From Pelargonium nanum (lineage: Eukaryota > Streptophyta > Magnoliopsida > Geraniales > Geraniaceae), in NCBI GenBank assembly GCA_036897485.1, contig JAYMTF010000682.1, positions 1-31,706 of the forward strand: DNA of 31,706 bases, in the 5' to 3' direction. Position 1 is the stretch's first letter; each line of letters begins with the position of its first letter. The notes below the pieces were generated by a model, which was not told the origin of the DNA, ran no database searches, and saw only the letters and a list, made by a program, of their open reading frames with translations. The position numbers and the translations under genes were made by a program. Of the stretch, positions 31,639 to 31,706 are shown piece by piece.

Positions 31639-31706
31639 GGTGGCGTTTGGGAACATGGATTTGATTTGAAATTCGGTATTTGAAATTTTGGATTTGAAAT
31701 GTTGTA
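31639..31706. mobile_element. Possible MITE end cut by the window edge
   Basis: After TAA at 31636-31638 the sequence starts ggtggcgtttgggaacatgg, similar to the gg(g)cgtttgg starts of plant PIF/Harbinger-type MITEs, whose target site is TAA/TTA. It continues with three gatttgaaatt-like units. The other end is outside the window, so neither the inverted repeat nor the second TAA can be checked. It lies in an IleRS intron. Confidence 0.3.

Overview
The window reads as nuclear DNA of a eudicot plant. The genes are split by AT-rich GT-AG introns (21 exons in one gene), and the proteins are closest, as far as I can recall, to Arabidopsis orthologues. Many small degenerate transposon remains lie in the introns. 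The LINE-like tails made me think of a cucurbit, but that is only an impression and the family is not established.

Layout: (1) 1-2.4 kb, + strand, a complete 8-exon gene for a 250-aa coiled-coil protein of the plant 4/1 family (At-4/1). (2) 3.76-11.67 kb, + strand, a complete 14-exon gene for a 581-aa class I alpha-mannosidase (GH47) of the Golgi MNS1/MNS2 type, which trims N-glycans. (3) 13.23-25.81 kb, - strand, a complete 21-exon gene for an 855-aa FPL-domain protein, orthologous to TRANSPARENT TESTA 9/GFS9 (animal CLEC16A/Ema), a Golgi and vacuolar trafficking factor. (4) 27.39 kb to beyond the right edge, - strand, the last 12 exons (388 aa) of cytosolic isoleucyl-tRNA synthetase. The catalytic HIGH and KMSKS parts lie outside the window.

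Genes 1 and 2 run in tandem, 2 and 3 converge on a 1.56-kb spacer, and 3 and 4 are in tandem on the minus strand. Exon borders were placed by hand from GT/AG sites, reading frame and remembered family sequences. The three complete models sum to 753, 1746 and 2568 nt, all multiples of three, and the partial one sums to 1167 nt.

The genes are ordinary housekeeping or trafficking loci and do not form an operon-like system. MNS1 and TT9 products both act at the Golgi, but their proximity is probably chance. I found no clearly new biological system. The noteworthy material is non-coding: a roughly 210-bp imperfect inverted repeat (MITE-like) between the convergent genes, LINE-like relics in introns of MNS1 and TT9, a duplicated roughly 180-bp block and a 31-bp exact repeat in TT9 introns, tRNA-like/SINE-like patches, a (CT)n microsatellite abutting a TT9 splice donor, a possible poly-serine uORF in the MNS1 leader, and a possible in-frame upstream start in the 4/1 gene.
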